A stretch of DNA of 10,151 nucleotides from Deltaproteobacteria bacterium (GCA_030623035.1 JAUXFK010000093.1:1-10151); one strand, 5' to 3'; shown: positions 1-7,325, numbered from the stretch's first letter. The notes: generated by a model from the letters alone, not told the origin. Made by a program: numbers and translations.

Positions 1-2
1 TC

Positions 3-62
3 AAGGTCAAGGAAGGCGAAGATTTTAACCGCAGGAATATATTGACATATTTCGAGGATTAA
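3..62 (+). CDS. possible 3' end of an upstream gene (partial)
   Basis: Frame 3 is open from the window edge to a TAA at 60-62 and reads 19 residues rich in charged amino acids, ending in the residues Leu-Thr-Tyr-Phe-Glu-Asp. The other two forward frames stop at 26-28 and 43-45. The composition looks like a normal protein C-terminus, but the piece is too short to assign a family. If real, the gene lies 123 bases upstream of hdrC on the same strand and could belong to the same transcription unit. The open frame could also be chance. Confidence 0.35.
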   Translation, partial: KVKEGEDFNRRNILTYFED

Positions 63-84
63 AATCTGAGCCTGACGCAGAGAT

Positions 85-132
85 TGGGCAAAAGGGCCAT
101 TTATGGATGGACACTAGGTAGCTTTTGGCCCA
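85..132 (+). other. imperfect inverted repeat upstream of hdrC
   Basis: TGGGC-AAAAG at 85-94 is complementary to CTTTT-GCCCA at 122-132, with one bulged G at 127, leaving a 27-base loop. No T-run follows, so it is not a standard intrinsic terminator. It could be a leader hairpin or operator for the hdr operon, or chance. Confidence 0.25.
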
Positions 133-185
133 TCTTAGCTCGCTTAAATGAAAAATTTACAAACAAAATAAAAGAGAGACTTGCG

Positions 186-752
186 ATGCAATATCAACTG
201 GATGCCAGAGTCCGTAGTTTTGGAGAGACCGTATCTGAGCTTAGTGGCGAAGATATATATTCATGTTATCAATGTGGAAAGTGTACTGCCGGGTGTCCGG
301 TTGCACCAGAGATGAGCCATACGCCAAATCAGATTATTCGATTAATACAATTGGGGCTAAAAGAAGAGGTGCTTGCTTCTTTGACGATCTGGTTATGTGC
401 ATCGTGTGAAACCTGTACCACCCGCTGCCCCAAAGAGGTTGACATTGCCAAGATTATGGATACAATGCGGATCATGTCGGTCAAAGAGGGATACGCCTGC
501 AAAGAGCCGACCGTACTTAAATTCAATGAGACCTTCTTGAATTCGATTAAGAATAACGGCAGATTACAGGAGACACGATTGGCCATAGCTTATAATTTAA
601 AGACAAAACAGTTTTTCAAGGATATGGGGCTGGGTCAGAAGTTGTTTCTGAAAGGGAAGATGTCATTTTTAGGTAACAAGATTCAAGGAAAAGAGGCGAT
701 TCAAGCTATCTTTGAGAGATCGAAGGTTTTTTTGGATAAAGGGGAAAGATAA
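186..752 (+). CDS. hdrC: heterodisulfide reductase-like subunit C (HdrC), two [4Fe-4S] clusters
   Basis: Electron-transfer subunit of an HdrABC complex. It carries electrons between the HdrA ferredoxin domains and the HdrB active site and is expected to be soluble and cytoplasmic. The 188-residue product has two ferredoxin-type cysteine sets: Cys27-x2-Cys30-x2-Cys33-x3-Cys37-Pro and Cys71-x2-Cys74-x2-Cys77-x3-Cys81-Pro, as in HdrC. No membrane segment is seen, so it is not the membrane HdrE/DsrM-type partner. The frame is open back to a TTG at 84, but the ATG at 186 gives the usual family length and the extra 34 residues would lack Cys or any HdrC-like feature. A weak purine-rich site (AGAGAGA) precedes this ATG. 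Its stop overlaps the hdrB start by one base, indicating translational coupling. Family assignment is firm; the start is less so. Confidence 0.93.
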   Translation: MQYQLDARVRSFGETVSELSGEDIYSCYQCGKCTAGCPVAPEMSHTPNQIIRLIQLGLKEEVLASLTIWLCASCETCTTRCPKEVDIAKIMDTMRIMSVKEGYACKEPTVLKFNETFLNSIKNNGRLQETRLAIAYNLKTKQFFKDMGLGQKLFLKGKMSFLGNKIQGKEAIQAIFERSKVFLDKGER

Positions 753-1627
753 TGGCATACGGATATTATCCGGGCTGCTCTTCACATGGTACAGCCAGGG
801 AATACGATATTTCTACAAAGAAGGTGTGTGAGAGGTTAGGCTTAGAATTAAAAGAAGTCGAAGACTGGAACTGTTGTGGTGCTTCGCCTGCTCATGCTAC
901 TAGTGAAGAGCTTTCTTTAGCGTTGCCGTTTCGGAATCTGGCCCTGGCAGAGAAGCAGGGATTAAATAGCATAATGTCCACGTGTTCGGCCTGTTACAAT
1001 CGGCTGAAAGTTGCGGATGAAATCTTGAAGAACACCCCGGAGATATCGAGCAGAGTGAGCGAAATCGTTGGAGAATCCTATAATAGCAGCCTTAAAGTCA
1101 TACACTTTTTGGACCTTATATCTAAAGAATTGGGGATTGAAAGGGTAAAGGAGAAGGTACAAAAGCCTTTAGCCGATATAAAAGTCGTTTCATACTATGG
1201 TTGCCTATTAACCAGACCTCCTGAATTTGTATCTGTTGATCCGGATCCTGAAAATCCGACAGTAATGGAGGAAATTATCGGTGCACTGGGGGCAGAGGCT
1301 CCGGACTGGTCTCATAAGACGGAGTGTTGTGGAGCCAGCCTTGCCTTAAGCAGAACCGATATTGTCCTGAGGTTGAGTGGTGAAATCTTAAAATCTGCAA
1401 GGTTTGCAGATGCGGATTGCATTGCTGTGGCGTGTCCTTTGTGCTATGCAAATCTGGATATGAGACAGGCACAGATATCTTCCATGCATGGTGTGGATTA
1501 TTCTTTGCCGGTCTTATTTATATCCGAATTAATCGGTATTGCTTTAGGAATCGGTTATAAAGAACTCGGAATGAACAAGCACATGGTCAGTGCCAAGACT
1601 CTATTAACGGAAAAAGGCTTAATATAA
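752..1627 (+). CDS. hdrB: heterodisulfide reductase-like subunit B (HdrB), two CCG domains
   Basis: Catalytic subunit that in methanogens reduces the CoM-S-S-CoB disulfide at a pair of non-cubane Fe-S clusters; in sulfate reducers the proposed disulfide partner is DsrC. The 291-residue protein has both CCG (DUF224) motifs: Cys9 ... Cys41-Cys42-Gly ... Cys78-x2-Cys81, and Cys151 ... Cys192-Cys193-Gly ... Cys228-x2-Cys231. Keeping all ten cysteines argues for two intact clusters and a real thiol/disulfide active site, unlike degenerate CCG proteins. Length matches HdrB. The ATG overlaps the hdrC stop (TAATG at 750-754) and has GGGGAAAG upstream. It lies between hdrC and hdrA, the normal partners. 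The true substrate cannot be read from the sequence. Confidence 0.94.
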   Translation: MAYGYYPGCSSHGTAREYDISTKKVCERLGLELKEVEDWNCCGASPAHATSEELSLALPFRNLALAEKQGLNSIMSTCSACYNRLKVADEILKNTPEISSRVSEIVGESYNSSLKVIHFLDLISKELGIERVKEKVQKPLADIKVVSYYGCLLTRPPEFVSVDPDPENPTVMEEIIGALGAEAPDWSHKTECCGASLALSRTDIVLRLSGEILKSARFADADCIAVACPLCYANLDMRQAQISSMHGVDYSLPVLFISELIGIALGIGYKELGMNKHMVSAKTLLTEKGLI

Positions 1628-1650
1628 AATTCGCTTAAAGGAGTGCTATT

Positions 1651-3621
1651 GTGTCAAGAGTCGGAGTATTTATCTGTCACTGCGGTGTGAATATCTCAAG
1701 CACCGTAGATGTGGAGAAGCTTTGTGAAGAGTTCGCCCAGGAGGATGGAGTAGCCATCGCAACTGAGTATAAGTATATGTGTTCGGATCCCGGGCAGAGG
1801 ATAATAAAGGAAGCAATTGAAGCGCACAATCTCGACAGTATCGTTGTTGCCTCTTGTTCTCCGAGACTCCATGAGAGAACATTCCAGTTGTGTATAGAAG
1901 GGGCGGGACTGAACCGATACAAACTCGAGATGGCCAATATTCGAGAGCAGTGTTCCTGGGTCCATAAAGACAAGGAATACGCTACGTTAAAGGCCAAAGA
2001 TTTGATCAAGATGGCGGTTGCCAAGGCCCGGAAAAACCAGCCTTTTGATCAGCTTTCCATTCCGGTCTTGAAAAAGGCGCTGGTAATCGGTGGAGGGATT
2101 GCCGGGATGCAAGCGGCCATAGACATCGCCAAGGCAGGCCATAAGGTTACCCTGGTGGAGAGGACACCTACAATAGGCGGGAGGATGGCTCAGCTCGACA
2201 AGACCTTTCCCACCCTGGACTGCTCTGCCTGAATACTCACTCCTCGGATGGTGGAATCATCCCAGAATGAAAATATAGAGATACTTACTTACTCAGAGGT
2301 TGAGGAAGTCGGCGGCTATATAGGTAACTTCGATGTAAAGATTCGCAAAAAAGCCCGTTTCGTTGATATTGATAAGTGTACGGGATGCGGTACGTGTTAC
2401 CAGAAATGTCCTGTTAAGGTTCCAAGCGAGTTTGATATGGAAATGGGCATGAGAAAGGCTATTTATGTCCCGTTCCCCCAGGCCGTTCCCAATGTGCCTG
2501 TGATCGATAAAGAGCATTGCAGGATGTTTACAAAGGGGAAATGCTCTATATGCCAGAAGCTCTGCCAGGCAGATGCCGTGGATTACGAGCAAAAAGACGA
2601 GATCATTGAGGACAGGTTTGGTGCCATTGTAGTGGCAACAGGGTACGACCTCTTTGATGCCAGTGTCTACGGTGAGTATGGCGGCGGCAGGTTTAAGGAT
2701 GTCATTACCGGCCTTCAACTGGAGAGGTTGATAAGCCCGGCAGGCCCCACAGGGGGTCATATAAAACGTCCGTCTGACGGGAAAGAGCCGAAGAACGTGG
2801 TCTTTATCCAGTGTGTAGGGTCACGTGATATTGAAAAAGGCGTACCGTATTGTTCAAATGTCTGTTGTATGTACACAGCGAAACAGGCTGTATTGCTCAA
2901 AGAGCATCTGCCTGAGGTTCAAACGAATATATTCTACATGGATATCCGGTCTGCGGGTAAAAACTATGAACAGTTTGTGCAGCGGACAATGGAGCAATAC
3001 GGTGCTTTATATATTAGAGGAAGGGTTTCAAAGATTTACCAGCGGGGAGACAAATTGATAGTGAAAGGGGCTGATACCCTTGTGGGGATCCAGGTGGAGG
3101 TGGAAGCCGATATGGTGGTACTCGCTACAGGGATAACTCCACGGCATGATTCAAAGAATTTGGCTGGCATATTGAGCATCCCCTATGACCAGTTTGGGTT
3201 CTTTACGGAACTCCATCCAAAACTGGCACCGATTGAAACCGTCACATCCGGGATATTTTTGACAGGCGCCTGTCAGGCTCCGAAGGACATCCCGGATACT
3301 GTTGCTTCTGCCAGCGGCGCTGCGGCCAAGGTTGCATCCCTTTTCAGCAGCGATGAGATGTCGATGGAGCCGCTGGTTTCAACTATAGATACCGCTGTTT
3401 GTTCTATGTGCAAGGCGTGTGTGGAGGTCTGTCCTTATGGTGCGATCCAGGAAGAAGAGATTACATTAAGGGACGGAACCAAGAAGAAACAGCTCATAGT
3501 TCTGGAGAGTGTGTGCCATGGTTGCGGGGCCTGCGTCTCTACTTGCAGATCATCCTGTATCATGCTGAGAGGGATGACCGACGAACAGATATTTGATGAA
3601 TTAATGGCTGTAGCGCAGTAG
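1651..3621 (+). CDS. hdrA: selenocysteine-containing HdrA, flavin/iron-sulfur bifurcating subunit
   Basis: Central subunit of the Hdr complex; in the family its FAD splits or merges electron pairs between low-potential ferredoxin and the disulfide site of HdrB. Read through the in-frame TGA at 2230-2232, the product is 656 residues, normal HdrA length. Domains: N-terminal region with Cys9-His-Cys11-Gly (1-140); thioredoxin-reductase-like FAD fold starting at GGGIAG (147-152); Cys191-Ser-Ala-Sec194; inserted ferredoxin module with Cys243/246/249/253 and Cys290/298/301/305; a Cys401/405/406 group; second FAD-fold half with ATG-I-TPR (near 492-498); C-terminal ferredoxin module with Cys584/587/590/594 and Cys622/625/628/632. 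GTG start with AAAGGAG seven bases upstream. The residues after the TGA (ILTPRMVE) continue the conserved HdrA sequence without a shift, where cysteine-type homologues have Cys. The alternative is a nonsense mutation or sequencing error; the SECIS-like hairpin favours Sec. Confidence 0.9.
2230..2232 (+). other. in-frame UGA read as selenocysteine (Sec194 of HdrA)
   Basis: The TGA falls inside the motif Asp-Cys-Ser-Ala-(Cys)-Ile-Leu-Thr-Pro, giving a Cys-x-x-Sec pair (Cys191, Sec194). The same reading frame remains open for 463 further codons of HdrA sequence. All other genes here except one end in TAA or TAG. The exception, the minus-strand acyl-CoA synthetase gene, has a TAA two codons after its TGA. 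HdrA proteins with Sec are known in some methanogens and deltaproteobacteria. The Sec machinery (selA, selB, selC, selD) is not in the window. Confidence 0.85.
2246..2262 (+). promoter_or_regulatory. bacterial SECIS-like hairpin
   Basis: GGATGG at 2246-2251 pairs with TCATCC at 2257-2262: five Watson-Crick pairs plus a closing G-T wobble, with a five-base loop TGGAA that holds two adjacent G residues. It begins 13 bases after the TGA. The well-studied Escherichia coli fdhF element is likewise a 17-base upper stem-loop with G residues in the apical loop, about 11 bases after its UGA, and is bound by SelB. The hairpin lies inside the coding region, as is normal for bacterial SECIS elements. No strong lower stem was found by eye. 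Confidence 0.72.
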
Positions 3622-3641
3622 TATACAAAAGAGGGTAAGTT

Positions 3642-4079
3642 ATGGAAGAGACGAAATGGGAGCCAAAGGTAGTCGGATTTTTATGTCACTGGTGTAGCTA
3701 TGCCGGGGCGGATCTTAGCGGTTCGGCCCGTCTGGAGTATCCACATAATATAAGGATTATACGAATCCCCTGTTCCGGCAGGGTAGATCCTATGTTTATT
3801 CTTAGGGCACTGCAAAACGGGGTTGACGGAGTAATCGTTTCGGGCTGCCATCCGGGTGATTGCCATTATCAGTCCGGCAATTTTCATGCAAGGAGAAAAT
3901 TTGCCGTTATCAGGAGGCTTCTCGACTACGTGGGAATTGAACCGGAAAGGGTTCAGTTTAGCTGGGTAGCCGCTTCCGAGGGACCCAAAATGGCTCAGGT
4001 AATCAATGAATTTGTCGAAGGAGTGCGGAAGGTAGGGCCCAACAGACTTTTTAAGGATGAGAGAAGAGATGGAGAATAG
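3642..4079 (+). CDS. flxD: MvhD/FlxD-like [2Fe-2S] electron-transfer subunit
   Basis: Small protein that docks an electron-input module onto HdrA; in methanogens MvhD links the [NiFe]-hydrogenase to HdrA, and in Hdr-Flx clusters FlxD is the counterpart. The 145 residues show the MvhD pattern: Val-Gly-Phe-x-Cys15-x2-Cys18-Ser-Tyr-x-Gly-Ala-Asp, Cys44 in IPCSGRVDP, and Cys69-His-Pro-Gly-Asp-Cys74-His-Tyr. All positions are ordinary Cys, unlike the Sec form VhuD of some methanogens. GAGGG lies six bases before the ATG. It starts 20 bases after hdrA and its end overlaps flxC. Family assignment is firm; the Flx name rests on the neighbours, since no hydrogenase gene is present. Confidence 0.93.
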   Translation: MEETKWEPKVVGFLCHWCSYAGADLSGSARLEYPHNIRIIRIPCSGRVDPMFILRALQNGVDGVIVSGCHPGDCHYQSGNFHARRKFAVIRRLLDYVGIEPERVQFSWVAASEGPKMAQVINEFVEGVRKVGPNRLFKDERRDGE

Positions 4080-5019
4080 ACTGAAAGAAGAGGCGGGGAA
4101 GCTGTTAAAGGAAGGCAAGGTAGACTACATCGTGGGTTATGGTAAAGGAAGTGTCAAGTTTCGAACCTCCCCCCTAATAACAAATAAGGAAGAGGAACTG
4201 GAAAATCTCGTAATCAATCCTTTCATTGCGAATAATCTCAGTAGATACCCGATAGAGCTAAAGGCAAGAGTGGGTATCGTGGTAAAGGGCTGTGATTCTC
4301 GCTCCCTTATCAGTTTGATACAGGACAAAAAGGTCAATCGGGAAGACGTTGTGATACTGGGCGTGCCCTGTGAAGGGGTCGTTGATATCAAAAAGATAGA
4401 GAAGCATATAGGCAAGGATATCGATCAGATAGAGGAGATAAAAAGAGAAGGGGAGAACCTCACTATCCAAGCGAATGGTTCAAACCAGACGCTTTCATTC
4501 AAGGATGCGATATTTGATAAGTGCCTGGGATGTGAATATCCTACGCCTCTGGAATACGACGTACTTTTAGGAACAGAGATATCCCCAAAACCGGACATGG
4601 AAAAGAGCCTGATGCGGATTAAAGAACTCGAGAACATGGATGCCACAGATAGATGGAGCTATTGGAGAGAAGAGTTCAGCAAGTGTATTCGATGTTATGG
4701 TTGCAAAAATGTTTGTCCTGCTTGCTTTTGCGAAAGGTGTTTTATCGATGTGAATATCCCCCAATGGGTCAATACCTATGCAACCTGGCAGGACAATCTT
4801 GTCTTTCAATTGATACGAACCCTCCATGTCGCGGGCAGATGCTCAGACTGTGGGGAGTGTGAACGGGCATGTCCTGTGGGCATCCCTTTGAGGAGTTTGC
4901 AGAGGAAGATGGTGGAAGAAGTGAAGGACCTTTTTGATTATGAGGCTGGGGTAGACAAGGATGCGCTTCCTGTCTTTACTCATTATGAGGATACTGATCC
5001 TGAGGAGTTTATTAAATAA
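4069..5019 (+). CDS. flxC: FlxC-like protein: FrhB-like N-terminal region plus two [4Fe-4S] clusters
   Basis: Iron-sulfur electron relay of the Flx module, expected between the NADH-oxidising flavodomain and FlxD/HdrA. From the ATG at 4069 it has 316 residues. The N-terminal part (1-170) resembles the N-terminal region of the coenzyme F420 hydrogenase/dehydrogenase beta family and carries Lys-Gly-Cys75-Asp-Ser-Arg, Gly-Val-Pro-Cys101-Glu-Gly and Cys152-x2-Cys155. The C-terminal part has ferredoxin-type sets Cys206-x2-Cys209-x2-Cys212-x3-Cys216-Pro, with extra Cys219/221/224, and Cys258-x2-Cys261-x2-Cys264-x3-Cys268-Pro. An in-frame ATG at 4057 is also possible, but its only Shine-Dalgarno-like bases (AAGG) abut it directly; the same AAGGA is 11 bases from the ATG at 4069. 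It overlaps the flxD end by 11 bases. The assignment to FlxC rather than another Fe-S partner is by context. Confidence 0.8.
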   Translation: MENRLKEEAGKLLKEGKVDYIVGYGKGSVKFRTSPLITNKEEELENLVINPFIANNLSRYPIELKARVGIVVKGCDSRSLISLIQDKKVNREDVVILGVPCEGVVDIKKIEKHIGKDIDQIEEIKREGENLTIQANGSNQTLSFKDAIFDKCLGCEYPTPLEYDVLLGTEISPKPDMEKSLMRIKELENMDATDRWSYWREEFSKCIRCYGCKNVCPACFCERCFIDVNIPQWVNTYATWQDNLVFQLIRTLHVAGRCSDCGECERACPVGIPLRSLQRKMVEEVKDLFDYEAGVDKDALPVFTHYEDTDPEEFIK

Positions 5020-5059
5020 AGGTATCATTTTGGCGCTATGAAATAGAAAGCTGTCATCA

Positions 5060-5263
5060 AGCTTCAATGGCGGTCAAATTTTAATGCGTGTAGTTGTCTG
5101 AGCGTCTTAGTGAGAGTTAAGAAAGAACAGGGGATAACCTTACATATTATATCTGAAATAGGTTATAATGGAGATACTGAATTGATGGCGATATACTGTT
5201 CTTTCTTTACACTCACTTGGACGCGAGTTTTACACGGATTAAAATTTGATTGCCATTGAAGCT
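5060..5263. mobile_element. MITE-like palindromic element, copy 1 (between flxC and flxB)
   Basis: The 291-base gap between flxC and flxB is mostly one palindromic element. Terminal inverted repeats are 5060-5092 and 5231-5263 (33 bases, 3 mismatches, both containing TTCAATGGC and TCAAATTTTAAT). Inside are a perfect 12-base pair AAGAAAGAACAG (5119-5130) / CTGTTCTTTCTT (5196-5207) and a perfect 7-base pair ATAACCT (5134-5140) / AGGTTAT (5160-5166) around the centre. It has no coding capacity that fits a transposase. Its right half, reverse-complemented, matches the left half of the element at 9929-10151, and the left half matches the other's right half, so the two are family members in opposite orientation. 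No clear target-site duplication was found. Confidence 0.8.
5164..5169 (+). promoter_or_regulatory. possible -10 box inside the MITE-like element
   Basis: A perfect TATAAT hexamer lies in the centre of the element, reading toward flxB about 140 bases downstream. The -35 region is poor: TTACAT at 5140-5145, spacer 18. It also overlaps the central inverted repeat arm 5160-5166, so the match may simply reflect AT-rich palindromic sequence. Confidence 0.2.
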
Positions 5264-5310
5264 GCCTCTTTTCAAAAGCTAAACTGTTACAAGTAAAGAA
5301 AGAGTCAATT

Positions 5311-6333
5311 ATGGGCAACAAAAAGATCAAGAAAGACCAGTTAAATACGCTTTTTAATGAGCTGAGCAAGGATTGTTCGGTTCTTGTGCCAACCCGATCA
5401 AAAGGCTACATTGGTTTTGATTTGTGGGATGAAAATAATGGGGATTTTATTGGATGGTATAAGAATACAACCATTCCTTTAAAGGCCAATTTCTTCCCAA
5501 AAGTAGAAGATATGTTTCGTTTCAATAAGGGGGAAGGGGGATACGAGATTAAGGAAATACTCCCCGAAGAAGAATCGCAGATCATCTTTGGCGTACGTCC
5601 CTGCGATGCCAGGGCATTAAAGATAATTGGTACCCTCTTTGCCGATACATACAAAGACCCGTACTTTCTGAAAAGAAGAGAAAACGCCATTCTGATTGGC
5701 CTGGGCTGTAACGAGCCATGTGATACGTGTTTTTGCGCCTCTATGGGCGCTTCTCCAGGTGAATCTCAGGATGTGGATTTGCTCTGTACTGATATGGGTG
5801 ATGAACTCCTGTTTGAGACCGTTTCAAAAAAGGGAGAGGACCTTCTTTCGAATATGAGAGGACTTTCCGATAGCAGCGACGGGGATTCCTCAAAGGCAAA
5901 AGAGTTGAGGGAAGCCGCAAATAATAAGATACAAAGAAAGATAGATACTTCCAATCTAAAAGAAAAGATGCGGGCGAACTTTGAAAACAGGGAGTACTGG
6001 GAAAACGTTTCAATGAAATGTATGTCATGCGGTATCTGTACCTATGTATGTCCGACCTGCCATTGCTTCGATATCCATGATGAGAACAATAAGAAAGATG
6101 GATTGCGTGTGAGGAACTGGGATAGCTGTAAATTCCCACTCTTTACCAGGATGCCTATGGAAAACCCCCGCCATGAAAAATGGAGAAGGGTAAGGCAGCG
6201 CTATCACCATAAATTTGAGTATTATGATATGAATTTTGGGGTCATTGCCTGTACCGGTTGTGGCAGGTGTATCAGGGAATGCCCGGTGAATGTTGATGTA
6301 ACACAGATCATAACGGGAATTCAGAGTCTTTAA
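5311..6333 (+). CDS. flxB: FlxB-like iron-sulfur protein (AsrA/sulfhydrogenase-beta type)
   Basis: Electron-relay subunit that normally pairs with the flavodomain protein encoded next to it (FlxA), as AsrA pairs with AsrB in anaerobic sulfite reductase and beta with gamma in sulfhydrogenase. The 340-residue product has an N-terminal domain of that family (1-220) with Gly-Val-Arg-Pro-Cys98-Asp-Ala, and a Cys-rich stretch Cys133 ... Cys137-x2-Cys140-x-Cys142. A dicluster ferredoxin region follows: Cys237-x2-Cys240-x2-Cys243-x3-Cys247-Pro and Cys314-x2-Cys317-x2-Cys320-x3-Cys324-Pro. The ATG has only a weak purine-rich site (AAGAAAGAG). It is cut off from flxC by a 291-base gap holding a repeat element, but lies only 29 bases from the preferred flxA start. 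The Flx name is a context call. Confidence 0.84.
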   Translation: MGNKKIKKDQLNTLFNELSKDCSVLVPTRSKGYIGFDLWDENNGDFIGWYKNTTIPLKANFFPKVEDMFRFNKGEGGYEIKEILPEEESQIIFGVRPCDARALKIIGTLFADTYKDPYFLKRRENAILIGLGCNEPCDTCFCASMGASPGESQDVDLLCTDMGDELLFETVSKKGEDLLSNMRGLSDSSDGDSSKAKELREAANNKIQRKIDTSNLKEKMRANFENREYWENVSMKCMSCGICTYVCPTCHCFDIHDENNKKDGLRVRNWDSCKFPLFTRMPMENPRHEKWRRVRQRYHHKFEYYDMNFGVIACTGCGRCIRECPVNVDVTQIITGIQSL

Positions 6334-6362
6334 GTGTGAAAAAAATAAAGGATGGTTCATCG

Positions 6363-7199
6363 ATGGAAGGTGACAATGTTTATATACCTCATGTAATGAA
6401 GATTGAAAAGGTGATTCAGGAGACAGGGAATATCAAGACCTTTCACTTTAATTTCAAAGACCAAAGCCAGAAGGATAAATTTACTTTTAAATCAGGGCAA
6501 TTCGCAGAATACTCCATATTTGGGGAGGGTGAGGCTACCTTCTGTGTATCTTCAAGCCCTACAAGGATGGATCACCTGGAGTTCAGTGTGATGAAGGCAG
6601 GAAAGGTAACCGCTGCGATCCATGAACTTCAGGAAGGGGATGAGATCGGTTTTCGAGGGCCTTATGGGAACTGGTTTCCTTTGGATTTGCTTCAGGGGAA
6701 GAATCTCGTGTTTGTGGGCGGGGGAATCGGACTGGCGCCTTTGCGGTCTCTGATCTGGAACGTCATTGATAACCGTGACTCTTATGGAGATGTTATTGTC
6801 CTTTACGGAGCGAGGAGCCCGGCGGATCTTTCTTTTAAATACGATCTGGAGGCATGGGACAAGGGTGATGCTATAGACATGTACACCACTGTAGACAGAG
6901 GGGACGATGCCTGGACTGGCAGGGTGGGTCTTATTCCACCGGTTTTGGAAGAGATAGGCCCCAGTGCGCAAGATACAGTGGCAATTACATGCGGTCCGCC
7001 GATCATGATAAAATTTACACTCCAGTCACTGGCCAAACTGGGTTTTACCCCTGAGCAGATAGTGACGACCCTGGAGATGAAGATGAAATGCGGTATAGGA
7101 AAGTGTGGAAGATGCAATATTGGGAATATATATGTATGTAAAGATGGTCCTGTATTTACCTATGCCCAGATACAAAACTTCCTTTCAGACGAGTTTTAG
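6363..7199 (+). CDS. flxA: FlxA-like FAD/NAD(P)-binding oxidoreductase subunit with [2Fe-2S] site
   Basis: Electron-entry subunit; in Hdr-Flx systems it is expected to oxidise NADH. It belongs to the ferredoxin-NADP reductase-like group with AsrB, sulfhydrogenase gamma and PyrK. Over 278 residues: FAD-binding beta-barrel with Cys-Val-Ser-Ser-Ser-Pro-Thr (61-67) and Gly-Pro-Tyr-Gly-Asn-Trp-Phe (99-105); NAD(P)-binding Gly-Gly-Gly-Ile-Gly-Leu-Ala-Pro (119-126); Thr-Cys-Gly-Pro-Pro near 209-213; and a PyrK-type [2Fe-2S] motif Cys243-x4-Cys248-x2-Cys251-x7-Cys259. An in-frame GTG at 6336 would add nine residues, but AAAGGA at 6347-6352 is placed for the ATG at 6363, and the GTG has no ribosome site. 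It is the last gene of the operon. NADH rather than NADPH is assumed from the family and cannot be read from the motif. Confidence 0.9.
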   Translation: MEGDNVYIPHVMKIEKVIQETGNIKTFHFNFKDQSQKDKFTFKSGQFAEYSIFGEGEATFCVSSSPTRMDHLEFSVMKAGKVTAAIHELQEGDEIGFRGPYGNWFPLDLLQGKNLVFVGGGIGLAPLRSLIWNVIDNRDSYGDVIVLYGARSPADLSFKYDLEAWDKGDAIDMYTTVDRGDDAWTGRVGLIPPVLEEIGPSAQDTVAITCGPPIMIKFTLQSLAKLGFTPEQIVTTLEMKMKCGIGKCGRCNIGNIYVCKDGPVFTYAQIQNFLSDEF

Positions 7200-7277
7200 T
7201 TCTTCTTCATTGTTACGACCCGCCCCAAAATCCTCCCCTTCCGTATTTCTAAAAAAGGCATAGTGACACGACTTACT

Positions 7278-7301
7278 TGAGGTAGGAAAAATGATACCTC
7301 A
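7278..7301. promoter_or_regulatory. inverted repeat upstream of the amidohydrolase promoter (possible operator)
   Basis: TGAGGTA (7278-7284) and TACCTCA (7295-7301) form a perfect 7-base inverted repeat around a 10-base spacer, 24 bases upstream of the -35 box. As RNA it would make a short hairpin without a following T-run, so it is a poor terminator for flxA. The half-site spacing would suit a dimeric activator or repressor. No regulator gene is in the window. Confidence 0.35.
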
Positions 7302-7325
7302 CAATACCTTTGGCTACAATTTCAC

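Noticed and set aside
42..65. TTGACA at 42-47 with TAAAAT at 60-65 as a promoter for hdrC
   Set aside because: The spacer is only 12 bases, too short for sigma70, and the site lies in what may be coding sequence of the upstream gene.
84..185. TTG start for hdrC at 84, adding 34 residues
   Set aside because: The added part has no HdrC-like features, TTG is rare, there is no good ribosome site, and the ATG at 186 gives the normal family length.
1651..2232. Reading the 5' part of hdrA as a separate 193-residue gene, with a second gene starting at the ATG at 2248
   Set aside because: Both pieces share one frame, join into a normal-length HdrA with conserved sequence on both sides of the TGA, and the ATG at 2248 is an internal Met of that sequence without a ribosome site.
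5163..5369. Minus-strand open frame of 68 codons across the repeat element and the start of flxB
   Set aside because: It overlaps flxB on the opposite strand, lies in palindromic repeat sequence, and shows no protein-like motif.
5741..6139. Minus-strand open frame of 132 codons opposite flxB
   Set aside because: It is antisense to a well-supported Fe-S protein gene and its composition (rich in Ser, Tyr, Arg, Pro) is that of a shadow frame.
6336..6362. GTG start for flxA at 6336
   Set aside because: The sequence before it is the end of flxB without a Shine-Dalgarno match, while AAAGGA at 6347-6352 is well placed for the ATG at 6363.
7200..7277. Intrinsic terminator directly after flxA
   Set aside because: No GC-rich stem followed by a T-run could be found; the T-rich bases just after the stop have no preceding hairpin.
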